This document shows, in pieces, positions 8,601 through 17,703 of a stretch of DNA of 64,000 nt. Both the position numbers and the translations under genes were made by a program. The first letter of the stretch is position 1, and every line of letters starts with the position of its first letter. The DNA is from Pteria penguin (taxonomy: Eukaryota; Mollusca; Bivalvia; Pterioida; Pteriidae): positions 45,073,496 through 45,137,495 of the forward strand of contig CM068587.1 of the NCBI GenBank assembly GCA_035048485.1, read 5' to 3'. The notes beneath the pieces were generated by a model. It was not told the origin of the DNA and did not search any database. It saw only the letters and a program-made list of their open reading frames with translations.

Positions 8601-11415
8601 CAGGTAAAAGAAATAAAAAAAAGAGTATGTGCAAGCTTGCTCTCTGCTCTTCCAATTAGACCAATCCGACTACCGTGGAGGCACTGAGCTCTAGTGAACC
8701 CAATCGGCATAGCTCTAAACTTCTCAGGTGCATACTTACAAGCTGGGCTATAGCTTGTTAAAAGTGCAGTGTGGTTAGCCCCTGCTTGAAGGATACCAAG
8801 TCAGGGGCCTCAGAAATGGATGCTGGAAGTCCATACTGGGATAGTTCTTGGAAAGAAGCTGTGTTTCATGGTGTCTGTTCTAGTGTGATGCTGGTTTATC
8901 TTGAGTGAATGTGCTGATCTTGTTGTTCTAGATGTTAATGAAATGTAGTTGTCTGATGGAATATCCACTAGGTTGTTGAGTATTTTGTAGAGCATAGTTA
9001 GTTGTACATGTATCTTGCATCTTCGGGATGATAGAGATTCCCATTCTAAGGTGTCTAGCATATCTGTTACGCTGCTAGTATTGCGGTAACACCTGGTGGT
9101 AAATCTGGCTGCTCTACGTTGTACCATATCTATTTTGTTTATATGACTTTTATTGTGTCAATGCTTCAGTACAGGCAGATGTTGTCACCATGTAAGTGCA
9201 ATGGTCTTGGTGTGATGTAAAACAAGAATCAAAATAAAAAATGAATTGTCTGTCTGTCCATTCAGTTTTTATTTTGTTGTTGCCTGAGACATCTGTGTTT
9301 CACAAAAAATACTGTACAGTGGGAGGATTTAATGAAAACTTGTATAGGTCACTAATTAGTTGTTCTAACATAGTAAGCCAGTAATTCATGACAAACTCTG
9401 CTTCATATCAATTGTACATGTTCTTAAATGCAAAGTTATTTTTGTTTTATTAGTTTATATTGTATGACTTGTCTGCCTTTAGATTGCGCTCTAGATTCAC
9501 TATCAACAAGAGAAATAGCCAAATCTCTCTGTGACTGTATAAAAGAAGCATTAGCTAGTATTAGTGGCAAGACTTGTCTCCCTTTGCTACGAATATTCTA
9601 CAGAGCAGCAGATTTGGACTACAATGATTTATATCAAGGTATGTATTCACAGCATTAGAAGTATCTATTACATGATTTATATTAAGGTGTGTACTCACAG
9701 CATTAAAAGCATCTATTGCATGATTTATATCAAGGTGTGCACTCACAGCATTAGAAGCATCTATTACATGATTCATATCAAGGTATGTACTCACAGCATT
9801 AGAAGCATCTATCACATGATTTATATCAAGGTATGTACTCACAGCAGTAGAAGCATCTATCGTATGATTTATATCAAGGTATGTACTCACAGCATTAGAA
9901 GCATCTATGACATGATTTATATCAAGGTGTGTACTCACAGCATTAGAAGCATAAGAAGTATCGATTATACTGTACTTAAATTTGAATAAGCCAGAATTGT
10001 ATTTAATGTACATGTGCAGTTTGAATTAAATCTGTCAATTTATCTTACCTAATTTGAATAAAGTTAGAGTAGGCAATATGTTATGCATTTGCATATGGTT
10101 AAATTGCTTGGATTAGTTTAGTTCTAGGCAAAATAAAAGTACTACTTGTAGCGAATTGGCACCACTGATGGATCTTGTAGATTTTATGTCTATGATATTT
10201 TGTTACACCAAAGGAGTGATATGTTTAAGAAGTTTAAAGTAAGTTCTGTTCTGCACATGCGCATGACAAGTACATGTACATATACTACATGGACAAGGCT
10301 GCAAATTACATGTAGTGGATATTAGTGTAGTAAACCCAGAACAGGACATGTTACAGTGACAAAGTTTATTAATTTCTGTCATTATAACCTATTATCAAAC
10401 TCTTATGCTCAAAGAATATTCCACCTGACATGCTCAATACACAGTCTTCAGACTTCTATATATGTTTATACATGTGTATATAAAGATCAAACACAAAATG
10501 GTTGCTACAACAACCTACATCCAAGATTGTCAAATCAGCAAATGTTGATACTTACTATATAAAAAAGAAGGATTCATGAAAAAGCACAAAGTTATAATGT
10601 GAATGACAATAAAGAAAAAAAATACCATCTTGTCAGGTCGTGTCTTAACAACCTGGCCATGGCCTGTGGGTTCATTCACTGCATGCTCTAGCAAAAATTC
10701 TGTCCCCACTCAGTAACCACTTCCTCCTCCAAGTACATTGGACCAGTCATGAGTACAAAATCTTACATAATCTTCTTGTCAATTCAAAAATGTTATATAC
10801 CTGAAATGTGGTATACCACATGTTGGGGAAACAATAGATGCCCTGAACATGCAAATAACCACAGGTTGTCCGTTACAATAGAAAAATGCACTTTCCAGTC
10901 GGGATCTACATCAGTTCAGTAAAACACTTGTGGGAGGACATGATTGTCATTACCATCGAGCATAATAAAAAATGGACAACAAACAAGTGAGTGTGAAAAG
11001 AAAACTTCAGGCAGCCTGTTTCAAAATCTATTGAGCTTATGGCCTGAACAAAATCCTGTACTTTACATGAATAAAAAACATTAGATTCTTCATCTCGAAT
11101 CATACACCTTTGTATTTTTGCAAAGGAAAACCAGTATATGTCGTCACTATAAGTTTATGGTATTGATAGATGTCACCACGTGTTTATTACCAAAAGAAGG
11201 TACCACTACATTACCTATAGAGTTCTCAGTTTTCCTTTTTGATACAGTATATACATGTACTCAGTATATATTCTATATTATTCATTATCAGTATTTTACC
11301 CATTCTTTCAGATCTTGAGCAGAGTTTTGCAGATTGGAAGATAGAGGTGATTTTTTCCTTGGTACCAGTACATACACTAGGAACAAAAAATTTAATTATA
11401 GAGGTGACAAGTTGA
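2502..11415 (+). CDS. DPH6: DPH6, diphthine-ammonia ligase, 3' part of gene (7 exons)
   Basis: Diphthine-ammonia ligase performs the last step of diphthamide synthesis on elongation factor 2 in the cytosol, an ATP-dependent amidation of diphthine. The seven exons are 2502-2649, 3684-3923, 4289-4421, 5054-5173, 7175-7345, 9483-9638 and 11312-11415. They join in a consistent phase (0, 0, 1, 1, 1, 1) and encode 356 residues ending at TGA. The frame shows the two C-terminal YjgF/RidA-like domains of long DPH6 proteins: HVQGISHWAPANIGPYSQ, then MYVAGQIPLIPGAMK, then VPSLPRDASVEWQV, and a final strand FSLVPVHTLGTKNLIIEV. The N-terminal ATP-pyrophosphatase domain must lie upstream of the window. Human DPH6 (about 267 aa) lacks these C-terminal domains, so this is the long, non-vertebrate form. 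Exon boundaries come from phase and GT/AG sites, not transcripts. Confidence 0.9.
3684..3923 (+). CDS. DPH6: DPH6 exon, core of first YjgF-like domain
   Basis: 80 codons in phase 0 at both ends. The acceptor is TACTTTATAG and the donor is TAT|GTAAGTG. The frame reads VNTRMYVAGQIPLIPGAMK, then AEAKLSLQHVARILDAMH and VECVVCYLTHPEYLEVARF, matching the conserved helix and strand pattern of the long DPH6 C-terminus. The in-frame Met at 3696 is internal and is not a start codon. Confidence 0.9.
4289..4421 (+). CDS. DPH6: DPH6 exon, start of second YjgF-like domain
   Basis: The acceptor is TTTTATAG and the donor is GAAG|GTAGGC. The phase is 0 in and 1 out. It reads KTFHDLLSASPHPVYVVV, then PSLPRDASVEWQVCATTHG. 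The PxLPRxAxVEWQ segment is characteristic of the second C-terminal domain of long DPH6. Confidence 0.88.
5054..5173 (+). CDS. DPH6: DPH6 exon, middle of second YjgF-like domain
   Basis: Of two nearby acceptors, the one at 5051-5053 (GATTTCAG) is chosen because it alone keeps phase 1 at both ends. With the acceptor at 5036-5038 the frame would exit in phase 2 and hit a stop in the next exon. The product reads AMVTIPMATRLENLVLYI and ends CCGHVLLDFS before G|GTATTTA. Conservation is weaker here than in neighbouring exons. Confidence 0.7.
5439..6876. mobile_element. Non-autonomous TIR element (hAT-like ends), 1.44 kb, in DPH6 intron
   Basis: The ends are inverted: CAGGGCTTGACATCAAC on the left and the complement of CAGGGCTCGACATTAAC on the right. 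Both ends are flanked by ACCAT (5434-5438 and 6877-6881), a 5-bp duplication. The CAGGG terminus is typical of hAT elements, but those normally make 8-bp duplications, so the superfamily is uncertain. Both sub-terminal regions carry repeated ACAAGT or ACTTGT motifs. There is no transposase frame; the interior is a 160-bp tandem repeat. Confidence 0.8.
5742..6545. repeat. About 160-bp tandem repeat, 5 units, inside the TIR element
   Basis: Units start near 5742, 5901, 6060, 6223 and 6392 with the pattern GCTATGGAACGCAATAACTT. Each contains TTTTTCATGAAACTCATACA and TTTTGAGCAAATTC. Divergence is moderate, with small indels. Confidence 0.85.
7175..7345 (+). CDS. DPH6: DPH6 exon
   Basis: The acceptor is CTTGTTTCAG and the donor is TATA|GTAAGT. 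The phase is 1 at both ends. The frame begins (G)YDFSFAQYPASITVGD, continues MTNPHVLVTTKSLHWFYK and ends LPKLYVHY. It is open throughout, and the neighbouring exons fit its phase. Confidence 0.8.
7581..7797. mobile_element. Candidate small MITE with inverted GGTTGGRAAGGTAAAT ends
   Basis: The left end reads TACTGCTGGTTGGAAAGGTA. The right end is the complement of ATACTGGTTGGGAAGGTAAA. The unit is about 215 bp with no coding frame and lies in the DPH6 intron 7346-9482. No clear target duplication is seen. Confidence 0.5.
7815..7972. mobile_element. Foldback (near-palindromic) element, about 158 bp
   Basis: The left arm contains CAATTTTGCAATTTAT and GATATGATATGG. The same motifs recur as reverse complements between 7921 and 7965. 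The arms are about 70 bp and continue almost to the centre through AGTGTG and TATAAT blocks, so the whole unit could form one long hairpin. Confidence 0.8.
8308..8528 (+). mobile_element. Diverged tRNA-derived SINE with (ATCT)n tail
   Basis: The head has a B-box-like GGTTTCGAGTCC. The body shares blocks with the better preserved SINE at 38873-39111 (GAGAGGTCCTGG; GAGGTCC-like and CCACTGC-like segments). The tail is CTATCTATCTATCTAC. It is too degraded to define the insertion boundaries exactly. Confidence 0.6.
8758..9175 (-). pseudogene. 3' fragment of a LINE reverse transcriptase ORF
   Basis: On the minus strand the frame reads MVQRRAARFTTRCYRNTSSV, then LEWESLSSRRCKIHVQLTML and YKILNNLVDIPS, ending FFPRTIPVW. 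This is the familiar C-terminal region of non-LTR retrotransposon ORF2 (VQRRAARF...LxWxxLxxRR...MLYKI...LVDIP...SFFPRTIPxWN). After a frameshift near 8815 the expected end SISEAPDLVSFKQGL continues to a TAA at 8758-8760. One stop interrupts the upstream end near 9160. It is a dead, 5'-truncated copy lying antisense in the DPH6 intron. Confidence 0.85.
9483..9638 (+). CDS. DPH6: DPH6 exon
   Basis: The acceptor is TCTGCCTTTAG and the donor CAAG|GTATGT. The phase is 1 at both ends. It reads NCALDSLSTREIAKSLCDC, then IKEALASISGKTCLPLLR and ends YRAADLDYNDLYQ, resembling the ...RxFYxxxxL stretch before the last strand of the domain. Its last 15 bases and its splice donor are copied repeatedly in the 48-bp array that follows. 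Confidence 0.85.
9624..9958 (+). repeat. 48-bp tandem array duplicating the DPH6 exon-donor junction (7 units)
   Basis: Units begin ATGATTTATATCAAGG at 9624, 9672, 9720, 9768, 9816, 9864 and 9912, exactly 48 bp apart. The first unit is the authentic end of the DPH6 exon plus the start of its intron. Each later unit therefore repeats the last 15 exon bases together with the donor GTATGT or a GTGTGT/GTGTGC variant. Because 48 is a multiple of three, frames stay open on both strands, but these frames are not genes. Confidence 0.95.
10640..11095 (+). pseudogene. Degenerate Penelope-like element, GIY-YIG endonuclease region
   Basis: From 10789 the frame reads NVIYLKCGIPHVGETIDALN, matching the xVIYLxxCxxxYVGET core of Penelope-like GIY-YIG nucleases. 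After a stop and a frameshift, VSKHLWEDMIVITIEH and KWTTNK match the downstream (H)xxxxHDxxDxxVxIIEH...KWTxxxR block. Upstream, SSCQFKNV fits the segment preceding the nuclease. Several stops and shifts show that it is inactive. It lies in the last DPH6 intron. Confidence 0.65.
11312..11415 (+). CDS. DPH6: DPH6 terminal coding exon
   Basis: The acceptor is CATTCTTTCAG. Entering in phase 1 the frame reads DLEQSFADWKIEVIFSLVPV, then HTLGTKNLIIEVTS and TGA at 11413-11415. The FSLVPV...L strand closes the second RidA-like domain, so this is a natural C-terminus. A degenerate repeat region follows directly. Confidence 0.85.
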
Positions 11416-11960
11416 TTAAAGCTATGACATGATCATCATGTGTCATGTTGATTGTGTTGATGACTTATGCATGTTGATTATATTGAAGACATATCCACCA
11501 TAAGGATGACATGATTATGGTGAGATGACCGTCATGGAAAGACTCTAGTAGTGACAAGACTGATGGTGATTTAGCCATAATGGAACAGCAGAACCATGAT
11601 TGGAGGGATATTATGATGGAAGTGACATGTTGAATATAGAGCTGTTATCACCTTATAAAGGTGACATGACCATAATGGTAATGATATAACACTCATGGAT
11701 GGAACTTGTGGACTAAGGTGGTGACAAGAGATACTGTGATATAGGCATTATGGAGTAGCACGACCATGAAGAGAATATCATGACGTTGAATGTGACACGT
11801 TGAAAATGGAGGGAGTTATTATCACCTTGGAAAATGGGCATGACCATTTGGGGTGACATTGATTGAGATAAACAAGTATAAGGTGACGTGATCATCCTAG
11901 AAGTAACATGTTAGTTGTGGAGGTAGCATGTTATTCATACAGATTCCATTATGAATATGA
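11416..11960 (+). other. Probable DPH6 3' UTR with degenerate GTGACATG-rich repeats
   Basis: The stretch after the DPH6 stop is filled with imperfect reiterations of GAGGTGACAAGTTGA-like and GACATGATCATCATG-like motifs at irregular spacing. Some resemble the last coding bases (ATAGAGGTGACAAGTTGA). No confident polyadenylation site could be assigned. Confidence 0.4.
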
Positions 11961-12313
11961 AATATGTAGTGGTGTTTGATTTGATGGCAACTTCTCCAAG
12001 TACTTTGTATATATAAATCTATACTTCAAACATTACCTGGTATGTATTATGCAGTGCAGCAGGACTGGCATTGTTACAAAGTACTTAGTCTTACCAACTC
12101 TGGAAGATAATACCTCTAGTTCAAAATCATAAACAGAATACTGGGAAGCAAAACTCTGAAAAAGAATTGTATTCATGAACTGTGACAAGGAATGAATTGT
12201 GAATGATGATGTTTTATAATATTTTGCTCATCACATGAATATTTTGCACCCCAATTGTCCAGAGTGCATATAGGAATTTGTGATTATGTTTGTAAGGTAT
12301 TATGTGTAACTTA

Positions 12314-12736
12314 TTGATGATATAGTGTAATGATAAAACTTGATGATATAGTTTAATGATAAAACTTGTTAATGATATAGTGTAATGATAAATTTTGTTG
12401 ATGATATTGTGCAGTGATAAAACTTGTTAATGATTTAGTGTAATGATAAAATTTGTTAATGATTTAGTGTAATGATCAAACTTGTTGATGATATAGTGCA
12501 ATGATAAAACTTGTTAATGATATAGTGTAATGATAAAACTTGATGATATAGTATAATGATAAAACTTGTTGATGATATAGTGCAATGATAAAACTTGATG
12601 ATGATATAGTGTAATGATAAAACTGGTTTATGATATAGTATAATGATAAAACTTGTTGATGATATAGTAATGATAAAACTTGATGATGAATAGTGTAATG
12701 ATAAAACTTGTTGATGATATAGTGTAATGATAAAAC
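12314..12736. repeat. 26-28-bp minisatellite, about 16 units
   Basis: The unit is TTGATGATATAGTGTAATGA followed by TAAAAC, with frequent TTGTTAATGAT variants. AT-rich, with indels of 1-3 bp between units. Confidence 0.95.
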
Positions 12737-12739
12737 TCC

Positions 12740-14760
12740 TCAGATTATCAGTATTTTAAAAATGTGACACCTCTAAAAAAATATGTGGCACCTCTGAACA
12801 AAAATGCTACAACAAAGATTTTAGCCAGATTGGACGCATGATCTTGCAAGGTCCCCATTTGACTTATATAAGAAGTCCTTAATGACTATATTGACTGCTG
12901 AGTAAGAAATGAAAATGTTTCCATTGGCGACATTGTATGGAGAAATACTGGGCAAAAACTGGAAATCTAAAAATAGGACTGGGGTCTGATGAATTGTTAT
13001 TAGAAGTCATGAATTACTTATTTGCCATATCATGATGAAGCGAATTCTTTATTCTGCTGAATTATTGTTTCATTATTGCTACAGTAGTACAGAAATTAGC
13101 ATTATTAAAGTAGATACATGTACTTTACTAATATTGTTTTTCAAAATCATAAGTTAAATGACATATGGTATGTATTGAATGCTGAAGAATAAAGTTAAAT
13201 ATAACAAATAGTAGTTGAAAGATGTTTACAAATGTATGTATCAAAAATAGAAACCAGGAATTGGTCTTGGAAAAAATGATTGATATGAAAAATCAGACTA
13301 CTTGACCCATGGATAAGAGTTCCCAAACTTGCAACACTTCACACTTTGCCTACAAAAACAATGTAATAGATCTAGCACTGTTGTAAATGACTCCCTTTGC
13401 CATCTCAGACATGAAGTCTGACCTGATGAATTGCAAGATGGTATGAATGTAAATAAATACTGCTGGTCCAAACCTTGCTCAGACTTTGGTATAGTTAGAC
13501 ATGTAAACTGTGAAGCCAGAGCCTGTATAAAGGCTAAGCAAGTTAAAACTCCCTAGTAGTTGTCTATAGCAGGGGTCCTATGAAGCAGATCAAAATGATG
13601 CACTAGTAGCAGTAATATTTCATGATAAAGGTCAAATATTTCCAAGTTGCTTAAAACATGATAGAAAAGAAGCCTTTTGGCTATATATTGTTTGTACAAT
13701 TCTTGATTTAATATCATACCAAAATTTTTGCACCTGAATGGCATGAAGATGTATCTGCTTGGGAAACTTCTTAGTTCCTATGAAGAACTACCCACTTACT
13801 TGGCCGAGTGAAAGTCTCGATTCTTATGTATATAAAGAAGTACATGCACCTACTGGTTCCATCGCATGCTGTTTATGTTCACGTAAGCTCACCGATTAAA
13901 ACTGTAAACAAATGATATATGAAGTTTGCATGTTATGAAATTTCTTGTTCGTAATACACTTTCAATTTCCCTTTTGTGCAGACTTGATCGTGATGGCAAT
14001 TTAGACTAGAAGCATAGTGTAATCAAAGATTACAAAGCTCATCTTGTGGGTTTTTACCACCATAAGGTTTTTTCTTGTTTAATTCAAGCAGGCTTATAAA
14101 AATTTTTACCCAGGCAAGATTTAATGGGCTGGCAGATAGACATGTTCTATCGAGTGGAAAATATGTCAGGCACATCATCAGAAACTAGATTCCTCCTTAA
14201 AACATAGATGCATCTTTGATGCAAGTTTGAACATCCTATGCCTCATATTAAAGAAATGAATAAACACGTTCAATCAACCAGAAAATTTGGGTCGGACACA
14301 GCATCCAATACTAAATTCCTCTTTAAAACATATAGATGCATCATTGGTGCAGTTTGAAAATCCCATGCCTAATATTGACAAAATGAAACTTCTTAACATT
14401 TTGGAGGCAGACGCTGAAGTAAATGCTGAAAGGGCGATAGCATAAGCTCCAGCTCATTTCATACGGTGAGCAAGGGAAAGTCTGCTAAATGTCACTGTCT
14501 TGACTGGAAATGTTTAATAATGATTGAACTGAAACCTGTACATTGGAAAGACTTCATGTGGAAATTTGTGACAAAATGAAATCTGAATGCCTTGAATTCA
14601 ATGTTATGATAAGGTACAGAGGAATTCTAGGTGAAAAATGAAAAATAGGACTAAGCTTTATTTGTGATTTTCTCTAGCGTTGTTGACAGCCAGATGACAC
14701 AGCATTGCTCGACCTAAACCAGCTTTTGACTTGTAGTGATGGAAAGAACAGTAACTCATA
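12740..14760. other. Intergenic region between convergent DPH6 and FOXN3
   Basis: No convincing gene was found. A two-copy imperfect direct repeat (about 14164-14255 and 14290-14390) shares TTCCTCYTTAAAACATA, GATGCATC and CCTATGCCTCATATT-like blocks. A short open stretch near 14340-14450 is likely the wreck of an old coding or repeat sequence but is not recognisable. Confidence 0.5.
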
Positions 14761-14764
14761 CAAC

Positions 14765-17234
14765 ATAATCTGTAGTCATTTTTATTGTTAAACTTTTGTA
14801 CATACAGTACATCATAGATGACCAGCATGATGTTTACAATTCAACATGGCTATTGCACAATATCTCAAAACAAAATGATGGCGTCTATATCTTCAACTTG
14901 GTAAAACTATTGTGATATGACAGTATGTTATTCCTTTTTATTTTAAAAATCTAGAATATTGTGCAAGGAAGATAATAAATCAAATTATAACACTTTACCC
15001 TTAAATGACAAAAATGAAAAAGTAAAAGATGCCTGAAAAAAATATTTATGAAAAAAAAATTGAAATGGGAAACTGTGTGACTTGTCATAAACAAATAAAG
15101 TTCATATTGCACAATTTTGATTGAAGTAATCAAGTTTGCATAGTTATATTTAGAAGCTTCCAACTACTTGTTTTGTCGCCATTGCAAAAGTTTATTTAAA
15201 ACTGACATGAAAGTCTTCTCTTACTATAAATTCTCTATGATATACTAACATTTTTTCTTTTTCTAAATTCAGAATTCACTTCTAAAATTGCAGTAATTAT
15301 TCATTTATGTCACCAGAGCACCATTCGATGAACACAAAACATTAAAGTAAAATATAGCTGTCTGCTACATACAAGAAATAAAATATGATACATCCATCAA
15401 TATAGCAATGTCCTCCATCTTATTCTTTCTTGCAATATATATTAATAATGCTTTATCACAACTTATCTTAAACCTTCCTTTACATTCCACAGAAGCCCCT
15501 GCCAGATGGCTTATCATTTACAGAATATTGTAAATATCCAATGACCTTCTAAAATGTATATGGCTTATAAACATAGATGATAGAGGATCATGTTAAAATG
15601 AATTAACAAAACAATCTTACATTCCTTAAAACAAATTGCCCTTATCTATAAAACAAAATGAAATATGTGAATCATAACAAATTTTAACAAGCAATTTGAG
15701 ACTGTTTTCTTTGAACACAATATCATTTCTTAATATGTGACCAAGGAAAAATAACTTGTAACAAACTCTGACGTCACAATGCCTCAATGCACCGAAAAAG
15801 TTTTGTGAGAGTTCAGTCACAAGGTAAACAACAGCCTACTTATTATACATCAAACAATGAAATGAATGGAATTGTTGAGCTTTTGTAAGTAACAAGTAAC
15901 ATTATATTTCATGGTTAAAATAGTACAACAAGAATAACATAGTATATGAAATATCAGAATCTGAACCTTGCCTATCACTGCCTCATTACAGGTGTATAAA
16001 ATGAAGTTTTACATATGATCTTCCTATATATTAAATAAATAAGTTATCCAAGTGGAAAAATATATATAAATTGATTCTTTAAATATTAATTATTGTTTAA
16101 TTATACATTAATATAAATGTAAACACAAAATTTCATTGTTATTGAATTTTTCCTGAATTTAGTAATTAAATATTTTGAAATAAAAATAGGATATTAAGAA
16201 ATCATAAGAAAAAAAGTTGATCCGTGATATTTAAAATGAATGGTATGGTTTATTTACAATGTAAATATTGACATTTCATCAGGCTAGAATAAAGCACTAA
16301 TAACGAGTATTTCAAAAAATATTCAACGTTAACAACAAAGACTACGTGGTACATCTAAACGTGGAAATGAATGCATAACAAAAATAATGCTTGAAATGTT
16401 GCGTTTACGTTGAAAATTCACTATGCATTTATACAATTTCATTTTTTTGAAATTTGACATAATCTGAAAATCAATACTACGACACTATGAAGTAAAATAA
16501 CAAGACCTGGGATAAATTTGTTGCTGAATGAACCTAATGTAAATATTGCACAAACAATAAAATTGTGTGAAAAGTAACTAGTGCTTAACCAGTAAAATCA
16601 ATGGCTGAAACATTGAACACAACAATCTACGACTGAAGAAGAAATCTTCTGTCAATTTGAACTGAAAATTTCTTACAATACAAAAATTGCTGGTGATTTA
16701 AAGCATCTAATTTGAACACAAACATGGTGGAAATCCATATAGAACATCCAAGAAATCAATATCATAATTAGTATTTGGTTCAGCTTTGATTTTGTGTGTG
16801 TAGCACCTAGTACCTACTATACATAACTCTGATTCCTGACATTTTGTTTCTGGAGCGAAACCCAATAACACATTAAAGAAATATTAACTGTAATTAAGTT
16901 TTGATAAGCGTTAACATTTTCGAAGCCAGAAACATTTTCTTCACATAAGCACCAATACACGTATCATTTAGATAAGTAATTCAGAAGTTGCAATGAACAA
17001 ACAAGTGTACACTTAAGCAAACACAAGGTTTTATACAGCCAAGTAAATCACATGATCAAGGAAGACAACTCTGGCAGACTTATAAATAGTCAAAAGATTG
17101 TTCACTTTCAAATGATATCCCTGAACGAGTTCTTTAGCACATTATAGCAGCCCACATCGATGATGAGTACCCAGGGAAGATGACAATCTCATTTTGGCAA
17201 ATCTATGATTGACAGTATGGAGTAGGTGTCACCG
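14765..17234 (-). other. FOXN3: Probable FOXN3 3' UTR
   Basis: This AT-rich, frame-poor DNA follows the FOXN3 stop codon on the minus strand without an obvious repeat or gene boundary. Vertebrate FOXN3 also has a multi-kilobase 3' UTR. The extent is an inference; polyadenylation could occur earlier, because several TTTATT (minus AATAAA) hexamers are present. Confidence 0.4.
14781..14786 (-). terminator. Candidate FOXN3 polyadenylation signal
   Basis: AATAAA on the minus strand, the most distal of several candidates before the sequence becomes intergenic. Position-based guess only. Confidence 0.3.
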
Positions 17235-17703
17235 TTATTTCCGTCTTCCTGACTTGCGTTTGGCAGGGGATGAAGAAGCAGAAGATTTCCCAGAGTCAGT
17301 GTTTGTGGAGGGACTTTGTGCACGAGTCCTAGGAGTACGGATGCCTGCAAGATTCAGTAGCGCATCTGCTCCCTCCTCTATCTTCTTCTGTTCTTCTTCT
17401 TCTTCCTCTTTTGAGGTCTTGGTTATCCGTTTCATAGGAACTTTTACAGTCATTTTTCTCTTAGGAATGTCACCATCAATTTCATCAAGTTCACTATCCC
17501 AGGATTCATAGCTACCTGTATCACTGAAGTCGTCGTCGTCTTCCATATCTTTGTTACCAAAGTCATACTCTTCGTCAATGGAGGAGCCAGGAGAACAAGG
17601 ATCCTTGCTGTTACTTGCGCTGTACGTATGATCTTCACTGGGATAAATGGTGAACACAATATTCTCCAAATGACGACGCTTTATCAAACTTGAAGTTAGC
17701 TGC
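17235..17703 (-). CDS. FOXN3: FOXN3 terminal coding exon
   Basis: The acceptor ATCTGTTTTGTAG lets the frame continue as [18 protein letters not shown]. Then come an acidic segment ([20 protein letters not shown]), a Lys-rich segment, a Glu run and ALLNLAGIR, which matches the C-terminal LLxLAGIR motif of FOXN3. It ends in a Ser/Lys/Arg-rich tail ([11 protein letters not shown]) and a stop at 17235-17237. Confidence 0.93.

Noticed and set aside
9561..10013. Long opposite-strand frames across the 48-bp array
   Set aside because: 48 is divisible by three, so stops are avoided in all copies at once. The sequence is an exon-intron junction repeat.
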